Shown: one piece after another, positions 1-6,917 of the stretch | Layout of the letters: every line of letters starts with the position of its first letter | How positions within the stretch are numbered: position 1 is the first letter of the stretch | Made by a program: the position numbers and the translations under genes | Assembly (NCBI GenBank): GCA_947036575.1 | Contig: CAMQSH010000071.1 | Span: 1-9,201 of the forward strand | Reading direction: 5' to 3' | Source of the DNA: an uncultured Brevinema sp. | GTDB lineage: Bacteria > Spirochaetota > Brevinematia > Brevinematales > Brevinemataceae | DNA: 9,201 nucleotides | The notes under the pieces: model-generated | Databases searched by the model: none | The model's input: the letters and a program-made list of their open reading frames with translations, nothing else | Told to the model about the DNA's origin: nothing

Positions 1-574
1 GATTGAGCTGTGTACTAATAATATTAACATCAGCACCATTCTTGATTAAAAAATTTACGGCATCTACTCTGTCATTATCTACTGCCACCATGAGAGCGGT
101 TTCCCCATCTTTTACATCTTGAAAATTGATATCAATTTTATCTTTCATCTTAGGGTAGAGATATTCTATAGTTTTAATATCTCCGCCTAAAATAGCAGAC
201 TTAAAGACATGTTGTACATCAGCTCTATCTGTCGCAAATAAATTAGCATTATGTTCTTCAATGAGATATTTAGTAATATCCAAATATCCTAAAAATGCTG
301 ACCACAAAAGGGCTGTTTGACCTAGACTTGCAGTATCTTTGACTTCTATATTTTGTCCATTATTGATCATTTGTTTGATTTTAGTGAGATCGCCTTTTTT
401 CACAGTATCAAACCATAAGGCATCAGGACCCCCGGATGCTTTGTAAAACAAACGATGTGATAGTCTTGATGGACTAGCAAGATTAGTCATCTGCTCATAA
501 GTAAATCGTGGGTAATCCTTTGCATTTTGACCAAAGGTAGGTGATACCAACAAGAGTAATAATAATATTTTCAT
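1..574 (-). CDS. Exported ankyrin-repeat protein, N-terminal 191 residues (C-terminus beyond window)
   Basis: The protein opens with a short signal peptide (Lys2, then a run of leucines to about residue 10, with likely cleavage after Gly15 in S-P-T-F-G), so it should be exported to the periplasm or surface. From about residue 51 it is made of ankyrin-type helix-turn-helix units: about 51-80, 85-116 (G-Q-T-A-L-L-W-S-A), a divergent unit about 120-152, and 157-188 (G-E-T-A-L-M-V-A-V ending N-G-A-D-V-N). Ankyrin repeats bind proteins and do not by themselves give a function. The start is ATG at 574-572, with AAGGAG at 586-581 six bases upstream. The reading frame is open to base 1, so the C-terminal part is missing from the window and the full repeat number is unknown. 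The family call is firm; the partner and role are unknown. Confidence 0.88.
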   Translation of the reverse strand, partial: MKILLLLLLVSPTFGQNAKDYPRFTYEQMTNLASPSRLSHRLFYKASGGPDALWFDTVKKGDLTKIKQMINNGQNIEVKDTASLGQTALLWSAFLGYLDITKYLIEEHNANLFATDRADVQHVFKSAILGGDIKTIEYLYPKMKDKIDINFQDVKDGETALMVAVDNDRVDAVNFLIKNGADVNIISTQLN

Positions 575-613
575 AAAAATCTCCTTGATTAAACTGATTA
601 ATCATATAGATTT

Positions 614-641
614 ATTATACAATATTTATCTGATAATTCAA
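614..641 (-). promoter_or_regulatory. Candidate promoter of the ankyrin-repeat gene
   Basis: On the minus strand, TATAAT (619-614) is preceded 16 bases upstream by TTGAAT (641-636). The implied start near 607 gives a leader of about 33 bases before the ATG at 574. The -35 is imperfect, so the call rests mainly on the -10 and on its position. Confidence 0.5.
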
Positions 642-720
642 ATGATATTTATTTGTTAGTTTTGCAAGTTGTTTAATATTAATGAATTATCTATAAATGT
701 TTGACATTAGTAATATAGAA

Positions 721-1317
721 TTATAGATTTTCAATGAAATGTTTAGGATGTTTATTATAATATCCCATATAAACGCTATCATCGTTTTTATCGAAATTCA
801 GTTGATACATTCTGAATGTCACAGAAATATCTTTGGGTTGCCATTGTTCAACATAGGAATAACAATAGCGCATTCCTAATTTTTTCATAATAGCACCACT
901 TCTAGGATTGTTGATATCATGCGTAGCCGTAACAAATCTATACCCATTCATTTTAAGTTTGTTAATGATAGCTTGGGATGCCTCTGTAGTAATCTCCTTA
1001 TGCCAGAATTCTTTTCTGAGACCATAACCAAAATCATGACTGTTTTCATTGTCAAAATTCACATATCCAATTACTTTGTCATTTTCTTGAAGACAAATCG
1101 CATAGTGATAGGCAGATGTTTTTTTATAATACTCTATATAATTTTTCTGAAGGAATAATCTAGCTTCTTCAAGAGTTTTTATACGATGCCACGGAAGAAA
1201 TCTATTTGTTTCCACATCACTCATGATTAGAAAAAAATCATCTAAATCATCTTCAGTGAATTTTCTTAATATTAATCGTTCAGTTTGTATGAGAGGAGTG
1301 TTTTCAGAATTGTTCAT
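721..1317 (-). CDS. GNAT-family N-acetyltransferase (RimJ/RimL-like, Acetyltransf_3 type)
   Basis: This 198-residue protein has the fold order of GNAT enzymes that move an acetyl group from acetyl-CoA to an amine: T-E-R-L-I-L-R at residues 12-18, a central beta strand with V-I-G-Y-V-N at 82-87, the acetyl-CoA region F-W-H-K-E-I-T-T-E-A at 104-113, and N-N-P-R-S-G-A-I-M-K-K-L-G-M at 136-149. The substrate cannot be read from sequence. The acetyl-CoA loop has Glu108 where relatives, as I recall them, carry Gly (H-K-G-I), so activity may be altered. I chose ATG 1317-1315, eight bases from AGGAAG (1331-1326), over the in-frame TTG three bases upstream, which sits only five bases from it. No promoter or terminator is evident in the 63 bases after the upstream tRNA, so read-through from the tRNA promoter is possible. 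Confidence 0.9.
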   Translation of the reverse strand: MNNSENTPLIQTERLILRKFTEDDLDDFFLIMSDVETNRFLPWHRIKTLEEARLFLQKNYIEYYKKTSAYHYAICLQENDKVIGYVNFDNENSHDFGYGLRKEFWHKEITTEASQAIINKLKMNGYRFVTATHDINNPRSGAIMKKLGMRYCYSYVEQWQPKDISVTFRMYQLNFDKNDDSVYMGYYNKHPKHFIENL

Positions 1318-1380
1318 CAATCTAACTTCCTAATTTATATATTTGTTGCGTATTTTTATTTAAAAACGAACAGATATTCT

Positions 1381-1453
1381 AGCCTCCTGTGGGGATCGAA
1401 CCCACGGCCTTCTGATTACGAATCAGACGCTCTACCAACTGAGCTAAAGAGGC
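1381..1453 (-). tRNA. tRNA-Thr (anticodon CGT)
   Basis: Read on the minus strand, a complete 73-base cloverleaf folds. The acceptor stem is GCCTCTT/AGGAGGC (one G-U pair), the D stem GCTC/GAGC, the anticodon stem TCTGA/TCAGA with loop TTCGTAA (anticodon CGT, bases 1420-1418), the variable loop has five bases, and the T stem GTGGG/CCCAC carries loop TTCGATC. The discriminator is U. The 3' CCA is not encoded. It reads the ACG codon. Confidence 0.97.
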
Positions 1454-1469
1454 AAACTAATATTTTTTT

Positions 1470-1498
1470 ATTATACTATATGTCTTTTTAAATATCAA
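1470..1498 (-). promoter_or_regulatory. Promoter of tRNA-Thr(CGT)
   Basis: On the minus strand, TTGATA (1498-1493) and TATAAT (1475-1470) are separated by exactly 17 bases. This puts the transcription start near 1463, about ten bases before the mature tRNA 5' end at 1453, as expected for a tRNA gene. Confidence 0.75.
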
Positions 1499-1789
1499 AG
1501 TATTTTTAAAATCTTATTGGTTTAATTATATGTAGTCTACTTCCATTAAACTTATAATCTGTCCACCTAACATTTTTATATTTTTTAGAACTATTATTTT
1601 TGAGATATCCAAACTATGTTTTATCATTTTATAGGTGAGATGGATGATCTATAAATATTATTATATAAGTTATAATGCCTGAGATAATGGGGAATTTTTA
1701 AATACAATTTAAATTTTAGCATAATATTCACTCAAATAGTATAAAAAACAAACGATGAAGTTCTATTTGTCTAATAATTGTGGTTTATA
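1499..1789. other. Non-coding AT-rich intergenic stretch
   Basis: These roughly 290 bases separate the divergent tRNA promoter from the operon promoter. I see no convincing gene, RNA structure or terminator in them. The longest readable minus-strand frame from an ATG (1627-1526, 34 codons) has no ribosome binding site and no recognisable composition. A TATAAT at 1671-1676 on the plus strand lacks a matching -35. Confidence 0.6.
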
Positions 1790-1818
1790 TTGACATTTTA
1801 TAAGTCATAATGTATAAT
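1790..1818 (+). promoter_or_regulatory. Consensus sigma-70-type promoter of the four-gene operon
   Basis: TTGACA (1790-1795) and TATAAT (1813-1818) both match the consensus exactly and are 17 bases apart. Transcription should start near 1825 and give a leader of about 37 bases, too short for a typical riboswitch. The perfect match predicts strong, largely constitutive transcription unless a repressor acts. Confidence 0.85.
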
Positions 1819-1850
1819 AATCCATCTAAATAAACATGAAATTATTTTAT

Positions 1851-1856
1851 GGGGGG
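1851..1856 (+). promoter_or_regulatory. Unusual all-G ribosome binding site
   Basis: A run of six G lies five bases upstream of the ATG at 1862 and is the only Shine-Dalgarno-like sequence there. It can pair with the CCUCC of 16S rRNA through one G-U wobble. The next three genes of the operon use ordinary GGAG-type sites. Confidence 0.6.
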
Positions 1857-1861
1857 AAATC

Positions 1862-3364
1862 ATGAATAAATATTTATTACTAGTAGCTTTGTTTTTTAAT
1901 GCCTGTACATCAGACAATAATCAAATTGTAGATAAAGATAATGTTATCGTAGGGGTACCAACAGAGGTAGTTAATTTAGCTCCTTATGGGTCTAATGATA
2001 CGGCTTCGGCTCGGGTAAGAAGTCAGATTTTCGAACATTTAATTGATAGAGCTGAAGATGGTTCTTTTATACCTGTTTTAGCCACTGGATGGAAATATGT
2101 TACACCAACAATTTTGGAAGTAACTATTCGATCTAATGTTCTTTTTCAAAATGGAGAAACTCTTACAGCTGAAGATGTTAAATATAGTTTTGATATCATG
2201 CTCCAAACTCCCGAAATTGCAAATGTTGTTCGCCCTATTAAACAAGTTAATGTTGTTGCTCCTCTTAAAGTACAGATCGTTTTAAAAGCACCTTTTGCAG
2301 CTATCTTAGCTCACCTTGCGCATAGTGCTGCAAATATTATTAACGAAAAAGCACACAAAGAAAGTCTTACTAAAGCTGAGTATATTCCTGTAGGGACAGG
2401 TCCATTCTCTTATGTTGCTTGGAATCGTGGACAAAATATATTCTTAAAAAGATTTGATAATTATTGGGAAGGAACCCCCAAGCTTGCAACGGTAGAATTT
2501 AGAGTTATTCCAGAATTATCTATAAGAATGATTGCTTTAGAGACTGGAGATATTGATATTGCTTATGATATTGAGGGATCGGATAAAGAGAATATTATTG
2601 CTAATCCTGACCTTCTATTAGTAGAAAAAAACTCACCACGTGTTGAATTTCTCGTTTTTAATATGGGATCAAAAGGCAATCCTTTATGGAAAGATAAACG
2701 TATTCGTCAAGCTGTTGATTATGCTATTGATAGAGATGGTATTATCAAATCTGTGTTATTTGGATCTGGTTCTCGTGCTAATTCCTTACTTCATGGATCC
2801 GTTATAGGACATAATCCAAATATTCCTATACAAGAATATAATGTAGCTAAAGCTAAATCACTTTTACAAGAAGTCTCAATACCAAAAGACGCCAAAGTTA
2901 CTATTTGGGCTTCAGAATCAATTCGTAGTAAGATTGCAGAGATTATTCAAGCAAATTTAGAAGAAATTGGTATCCCTACTACTATTGAAGTGTTGGAATG
3001 GTCAAAATATCTTGCCTCTGTAAGTACTGGGGATTATGATGTTGCATTATTAGGATGGGCAGCCTTAACAAGAGATGCTGATAATGTACTGTATACTCAT
3101 TTACATTCTATATCTTTCGGTAAAGCTGGAAATCGTTCTTTTTATAAAAATGATGAATTAGATAAGGTTTTGGATTTAGCAAAAATTGAGTCAGATTCAA
3201 AAAAACGAGATCAATACTATGCACGAGCATCTGAGATTAATAAAGATGAGGTGTTGTATATTCCTTTGTACCATACAACTCAAAATGCAGGAATTCATCG
3301 TACTGTAAAAGGATTTTCTATAGATCCATCTGGTACACATTATTTAAAAACCGTTTATTTTTAA
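1862..3364 (+). CDS. Family-5 extracellular solute-binding lipoprotein (peptide/dipeptide ABC type)
   Basis: This 500-residue protein is a substrate receptor of the DppA/OppA/GsiB superfamily (SBP_bac_5), which captures peptides, glutathione, nickel or similar ligands outside the membrane. A very short signal (Lys3, hydrophobic 4-12) ends in F-N-A-Cys15, a loose lipobox, so Cys15 is probably lipidated. Family hallmarks are visible: the domain-I block at 71-110 with N-G-E-T-L-T-A-E-D-V, V-G-T-G-P-F at 177-182, Y-W-E-G at 201-204, and W-K-D-K-R-I-R-Q-A-V-D-Y-A-I-D near 275-290. The length is normal for the family. It is the first gene of the operon, 15 bases before the membrane protein. No ABC permease or ATPase gene lies in the window, so it either shares a transporter encoded elsewhere or serves another uptake route. 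The downstream GGT-family enzyme makes a gamma-glutamyl compound or short peptide a plausible, unproven ligand. Confidence 0.93.
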   Translation: MNKYLLLVALFFNACTSDNNQIVDKDNVIVGVPTEVVNLAPYGSNDTASARVRSQIFEHLIDRAEDGSFIPVLATGWKYVTPTILEVTIRSNVLFQNGETLTAEDVKYSFDIMLQTPEIANVVRPIKQVNVVAPLKVQIVLKAPFAAILAHLAHSAANIINEKAHKESLTKAEYIPVGTGPFSYVAWNRGQNIFLKRFDNYWEGTPKLATVEFRVIPELSIRMIALETGDIDIAYDIEGSDKENIIANPDLLLVEKNSPRVEFLVFNMGSKGNPLWKDKRIRQAVDYAIDRDGIIKSVLFGSGSRANSLLHGSVIGHNPNIPIQEYNVAKAKSLLQEVSIPKDAKVTIWASESIRSKIAEIIQANLEEIGIPTTIEVLEWSKYLASVSTGDYDVALLGWAALTRDADNVLYTHLHSISFGKAGNRSFYKNDELDKVLDLAKIESDSKKRDQYYARASEINKDEVLYIPLYHTTQNAGIHRTVKGFSIDPSGTHYLKTVYF

Positions 3365-3379
3365 TCAAAGGAGAAAATT

Positions 3380-4558
3380 ATGATTAATATGTTACTAATG
3401 TTGTTGATAGTTGTTGGTTTATTTGGACTAGGTGATTTTTTAGGAGTTTTAACTAAAGCCAAACTATCATCTGTTTTTGTTGCATTGTTGGGAGCTCTTA
3501 TCTTATTTATGACAGGAACAATTCCTGCAGATATTGTTGCTCAAGCAGGTTTGTCTGATATTGCTAAATGGGCTAGTCCTATTCTAGTTTTTAGCATGGG
3601 AACAATGATTAATATAAAGCAATTATTTGATGAATGGAGAACTGTTCTTATGTCTTTAATTGCTATGATGGTTGCTTTAGTTTCTTTAATGTTAGTAAGC
3701 CCTATTATTGGTAAAGAATTAGCACTTGTTAGTATTCCAATTGTAAATGGTGGTATTATTGCTACAGAGATTATGACTACTGCCGCTTTAGAAAAAGGAT
3801 TCCCTTTTGCTGCTGGATTTGGGGCATTAGTATATGCTATTCAAAAATTTGTTGGAACTGTTCCAGCTTCTTATTTTGGATTGAAAGAAGCTAATATTAT
3901 AGTTACAGAATATAGAAAAAATTCTATTTCTATAACAGAATTAAAAAAAGAAGCTACGACACAAGAAGCTACAGTAAAACAAGCTGTTTATAAAAAATAT
4001 ATTAGTTATTACACACCATTTGTTTGTTTTGCTCTTGCTACTTTAGGTGGTTTAATAGCTGTAATTATTCAAAAATATACAGGATTACACAATAGTATTA
4101 CTAGTTTGATTTTAGGAGCTATTGTTGGATATATGGGATTAGTCCCTCCTAATATTTTAGATCATGGTAAATCTTCTGGATTGATTACTATGGTAGTTTT
4201 TGCTGCCATTATACCTTCTCTTGCAAAAATAACTTTTGGAGATTTAGTGACAATGAGTTGGCTATTAGTAGTAATTTTTGGTGTTGTATTATTAGGTACA
4301 TATTTCTTTATTTGTGTACTACCAACATGGAAATTAGTAGGATCTAAAAATCTTGCTTTTGGAATTGCTATGGGTCAACTTCTTGGATTTCCTGCAACAT
4401 ATCTTATTGCAAACGAAATTGCAACTGCTGTTAGCGAAAATGACGAAGAATATAAAGTTATTATGGCAAAATTAGGACCTGCTTATGTTGTATCGGGAAT
4501 GGCATCAGTTACAACCTTGTCTGTTTTTATTGCTGGCTTCCTAGTAAATTTTCTTTAG
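3380..4558 (+). CDS. Polytopic membrane protein, probable secondary transporter (possibly GltS/ESS-like fold)
   Basis: This 392-residue protein is almost wholly hydrophobic, with about 11-12 membrane segments: near 3-23, 30-47, 64-77, 88-110, 113-133, 140-160, then 208-230, 240-256, 265-283, 291-314, 325-345 and 366-390. A charged loop at about 168-207 divides it into two halves. Each half carries a Gly-rich segment ending in an acidic motif, G-G-I-I-A-T-E-I (124-131) and G-F-P-A-T-Y-L-I-A-N-E-I (336-347), which resembles the paired re-entrant segments of inverted-repeat symporters such as the glutamate carrier GltS. I do not recognise a named family, and the transporter call is inferred from topology. 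AAAGGAG at 3367-3373 sets the start. It lies between the binding protein and the GGT-family enzyme, with a ten-base gap to the latter, so it likely moves that enzyme's substrate or product. Confidence 0.75.
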   Translation: MINMLLMLLIVVGLFGLGDFLGVLTKAKLSSVFVALLGALILFMTGTIPADIVAQAGLSDIAKWASPILVFSMGTMINIKQLFDEWRTVLMSLIAMMVALVSLMLVSPIIGKELALVSIPIVNGGIIATEIMTTAALEKGFPFAAGFGALVYAIQKFVGTVPASYFGLKEANIIVTEYRKNSISITELKKEATTQEATVKQAVYKKYISYYTPFVCFALATLGGLIAVIIQKYTGLHNSITSLILGAIVGYMGLVPPNILDHGKSSGLITMVVFAAIIPSLAKITFGDLVTMSWLLVVIFGVVLLGTYFFICVLPTWKLVGSKNLAFGIAMGQLLGFPATYLIANEIATAVSENDEEYKVIMAKLGPAYVVSGMASVTTLSVFIAGFLVNFL

Positions 4559-4568
4559 GAGATTATAA

Positions 4569-6176
4569 ATGAAAGTAAATCCACATTCTCATCGATATCC
4601 CTCTATACGTAACCTTGTTTACGGACAAAGAGGTATGTCAGCAAGCTCTAATCCTTTAGCAGCACAAGCTGGATTAGAAATCTTAAAAAAAGGCGGTAAT
4701 GCTATTGATGCGGCTATTACTACAGCTGCAGCATTAACTGTCGTAGAACCTACTGGTAACGGTATTGGCGGAGATGCCTTTGTTCTTGTATGGGCAGGAG
4801 GTAAGTTACATGGATTGAATTCTAGTGGATTTGCTCCAGAAACAATGACTCTCCAATACTATTTAGATAAAGGATTAAAAAGTATTCCCACTTATGGATT
4901 TGATGCTGTTACTGTTCCTGGTATTCCTGCAGCTTGGGCTGAACTTAGTGAAAAATTTGGTCGTTTAAGCTTACTAGAATGTCTTGCTCCTGCAATAGAA
5001 TATGCTCGTAATGGGTGTGTCATTGTTCCTAATGTAGGGCGAGGATGGAAAAGAGCTTACAATCTTTACAAAAAAGAACTAAAAGAAGATATGTATCAAC
5101 ATTGGTTTAATCATTTTTGTCCCAATGATCGTTGTCCTGAAGTAGGTGATGTGTGGAAAAGTGAATATACTGCTCAAACATTAGAAGAAATTGGAAAAAC
5201 TCAAGCCGAAAGTTTTTATAGAGGTGCTTTAGCTCAAAAGATTTCTGCATTTTCTGAAAAACATGGTGGACATCTTCGTGCTAGTGATTTAGCAAAATTC
5301 AAACCAGAATGGGTAACGCCTATTAGTACCAACTATAAAGGTTATGATGTCTATGAAATTCCACCTAATGGGCATGGAATTACAGCATTAATGGCTCTAA
5401 ATATTTTCAAAGGATTTGATATTAAAGAAAAAGAATCTGTTGATACTTATCATAAAATGATAGAAAGTATGAAGTTAGCTTTTGTAGATACTCAAAATTA
5501 TGTTGCAGAACCTTCTGCTATGAAAGTAACTTCAGAAGAACTTTTATCACAAAAATATGCAGATAAAAGAAGATCTCTCATCAATGAAACAGCCCTAACA
5601 CCTGAAATCGGAGATCCAACTTCTTCTGGTACTGTTTATCTTGCTACTGCCGATAATGAAGGTAATATGGTTTCCTATATTCAAAGTAACTATATGGGCT
5701 TTGGATCTGGACTAGTCGTACCAGAAACTGGAATTGCTTTACATAATCGAGGTAATAATTTCTCTGTAGATCCAAATTTGGCTAATGTAGTAGGACCAGG
5801 TAAAAGACCTTATCATACTATTATTCCAGGATTCTTATGTAAAGATGGAGATGCTGTAGGTTCTTTTGGAATTATGGGTGGATTTATGCAACCACAAGCT
5901 CATGTTCAAGTGTTAGTAAATACTATAGACTTTGCATTAAACCCTCAAGAAGCACTAGATGCTCCTCGTTGGCAATGGACTGGTGGTAAAACAGTTGAAG
6001 TTGAAGCACATTTTCCACCAACATTAGCTCAAGCATTAGCTGATAGAGGTCATGACATTAAAATGAACTATTCTTCATTATTGATGGGTCGAGGTCAAAT
6101 TATTTGGAAAACAGAACAAGGTACTCTAGTAGCTGGTACAGAATCTCGTTGTGATGGACATATTGCTGCTTGGTAA
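4569..6176 (+). CDS. Gamma-glutamyltransferase-family Ntn hydrolase (cytoplasmic, YwrD/HpxW-like)
   Basis: This 535-residue proenzyme belongs to the GGT family, whose members cleave themselves before a Thr that becomes the N-terminal nucleophile and then hydrolyse or transfer gamma-glutamyl groups; the relative HpxW hydrolyses oxamate. Seen here are G-G-N-A-I-D-A-A-I (42-50), E-P-T-G-N-G-I-G-G-D-A-F (60-71), the predicted cleavage site S-S-G|Thr355 followed by V-Y-L-A-T-A-D, S-G-L-V-V-P-E-T-G near 380-388, G-K-R-P-Y-H-T at 411-417, and G-I-M-G-G-F-M-Q-P-Q at 434-443. Processing would give chains of about 354 and 181 residues. There is no signal peptide, unlike secreted E. coli Ggt, so it should act in the cytoplasm. 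Cys184 and Cys189 form a C-x4-C pair. Its AGGAG (4557-4561) overlaps the preceding stop codon. The family is firm; glutathione versus another amide substrate is open. Confidence 0.93.
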   Translation: MKVNPHSHRYPSIRNLVYGQRGMSASSNPLAAQAGLEILKKGGNAIDAAITTAAALTVVEPTGNGIGGDAFVLVWAGGKLHGLNSSGFAPETMTLQYYLDKGLKSIPTYGFDAVTVPGIPAAWAELSEKFGRLSLLECLAPAIEYARNGCVIVPNVGRGWKRAYNLYKKELKEDMYQHWFNHFCPNDRCPEVGDVWKSEYTAQTLEEIGKTQAESFYRGALAQKISAFSEKHGGHLRASDLAKFKPEWVTPISTNYKGYDVYEIPPNGHGITALMALNIFKGFDIKEKESVDTYHKMIESMKLAFVDTQNYVAEPSAMKVTSEELLSQKYADKRRSLINETALTPEIGDPTSSGTVYLATADNEGNMVSYIQSNYMGFGSGLVVPETGIALHNRGNNFSVDPNLANVVGPGKRPYHTIIPGFLCKDGDAVGSFGIMGGFMQPQAHVQVLVNTIDFALNPQEALDAPRWQWTGGKTVEVEAHFPPTLAQALADRGHDIKMNYSSLLMGRGQIIWKTEQGTLVAGTESRCDGHIAAW

Positions 6177-6188
6177 ATTGGAGAATAT

Positions 6189-6710
6189 ATGATGATTTAT
6201 AAAGATATTTTTTTAGCATTTATTAAACCTGCTGTTTCAACTTTTGGAGGTGGACCTTCGGCTATTCCAGTTATTCAAGATGAAGTAGTAAATAACTATC
6301 AATGGATGACAGAATCTGAATTTATTGATGCTATTGCTTTTGGTAATTCTTTACCAGGTCCTATTGCAACTAAACTATCTGCATTTATTGGATATAAAGT
6401 TGGTGGCTGGTTGGGAAGCTTAGTAGCAGTGACTGCTATGGTAGTCCCCACCGCATTAGCAATGATACTACTATATAATCTATATGCTCGTTTTAAAAAT
6501 GAACCGTGGATGATAGGAATGCTAAAACTAGTTAAGCCTGTTATATTTATTCTTATTTTAGATATTTGTGTAGGTATGAGGGGTGTTTTTAATAATTGGC
6601 AAGCTTTTGCTGTGGCTTTACTAACTGCTGTGGGACTATATGTATTAAAATTGCCACCAGCACTATTAATTGTATGTTCTTTAGTACTAGGGGGGATATT
6701 TGTACGATAA
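6189..6710 (+). CDS. CHR-family (chromate-type) transporter, single half-size subunit
   Basis: This 173-residue membrane protein is a short-chain CHR (Chromate_transp) domain. It has the hallmark F-G-G-G-P-S-A-I-P near residues 19-27, W-M-T-E-S-E-F-I-D-A-I-A-F-G-N-S-L-P-G-P from about 39 to 58, then G-Y-K-V-G-G-W-L-G-S and four or so hydrophobic segments to the C-terminus. Characterised members export chromate or exchange it for sulfate, but many have no tested substrate. Short CHR proteins usually come as two adjacent genes whose products work as a pair; only one is present here, followed directly by a terminator. GGAG at 6180-6183 serves either of two consecutive ATGs (6189 or 6192), and the second has the more usual eight-base spacing. 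It lies 12 bases after the GGT-family gene, echoing the B. subtilis ywrA/ywrB-ywrD neighbourhood. Confidence 0.9.
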   Translation: MMIYKDIFLAFIKPAVSTFGGGPSAIPVIQDEVVNNYQWMTESEFIDAIAFGNSLPGPIATKLSAFIGYKVGGWLGSLVAVTAMVVPTALAMILLYNLYARFKNEPWMIGMLKLVKPVIFILILDICVGMRGVFNNWQAFAVALLTAVGLYVLKLPPALLIVCSLVLGGIFVR

Positions 6711-6765
6711 ATACAATTATATCTGCTCTACAGTACTTACAGCTATAAATAAATCTATTATAACA

Positions 6766-6799
6766 AAAAAAGTCTTCTATTAATTTAGAAGGCTTTTTT
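6766..6799 (+). terminator. Intrinsic terminator of the operon
   Basis: A 14-base stem (6766-6779 with 6786-6799, one G-T pair) with loop TTAATT ends in a run of six T. It lies 55 bases after the last stop codon of the operon. The flanking A and T runs also allow it to work in reverse. Confidence 0.85.
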
Positions 6800-6863
6800 A
6801 CAATTCTTAAAAAAGAAATCCCATTACTTCGAAAGGATAAATTTTTTACCTTTAATGTACAAT

Positions 6864-6899
6864 AAAAACAAGCTTTCTAATTGTAGAAAGCTTGTTTTT
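6864..6899 (-). terminator. Intrinsic terminator of the reductase gene (probably bidirectional)
   Basis: A perfect 16-base stem (6864-6879 with 6884-6899) with a four-base loop has a CAAGCTTTCTA core flanked by A5 and T5. It begins 18 bases after the reductase stop codon on the minus strand and can also stop plus-strand read-through from the operon. Confidence 0.88.
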
Positions 6900-6917
6900 A
6901 TTTGTTATAGATTTAAA

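Noticed and set aside
701..729. TTGACA with TAGATT 17 bases downstream on the plus strand, as an antisense promoter into the acetyltransferase gene
   Set aside because: The -10 is poor and nothing downstream on that strand needs a promoter; AT-rich sequence gives such matches often.
919..1158. Plus-strand open frame of 79 codons
   Set aside because: It lies wholly antisense to the acetyltransferase gene, has no ribosome binding site and no recognisable composition.
1318..1380. Terminator between the tRNA and the acetyltransferase gene
   Set aside because: Only a weak A/T pairing with a bulge is present, with no GC core, so no terminator can be supported.
1285..1491. Plus-strand open frame of 68 codons
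   Set aside because: It runs antisense through the whole tRNA-Thr gene, so its apparent coding content is the tRNA read backwards.
1526..1627. Minus-strand 34-codon frame in the gap before the operon
   Set aside because: There is no Shine-Dalgarno sequence, homology or conserved motif; short AT-rich frames like this occur by chance.
446..1757. Shared 12-mer AAACAAACGATG at 446-457 and 1746-1757
   Set aside because: One copy is inside a coding region and the other is intergenic, with no similar flanks; probably chance.
6711..6917. Possible small RNA between the convergent genes
   Set aside because: The two hairpins are fully explained as terminators of the operon and of the reductase gene, and there is no promoter between them.
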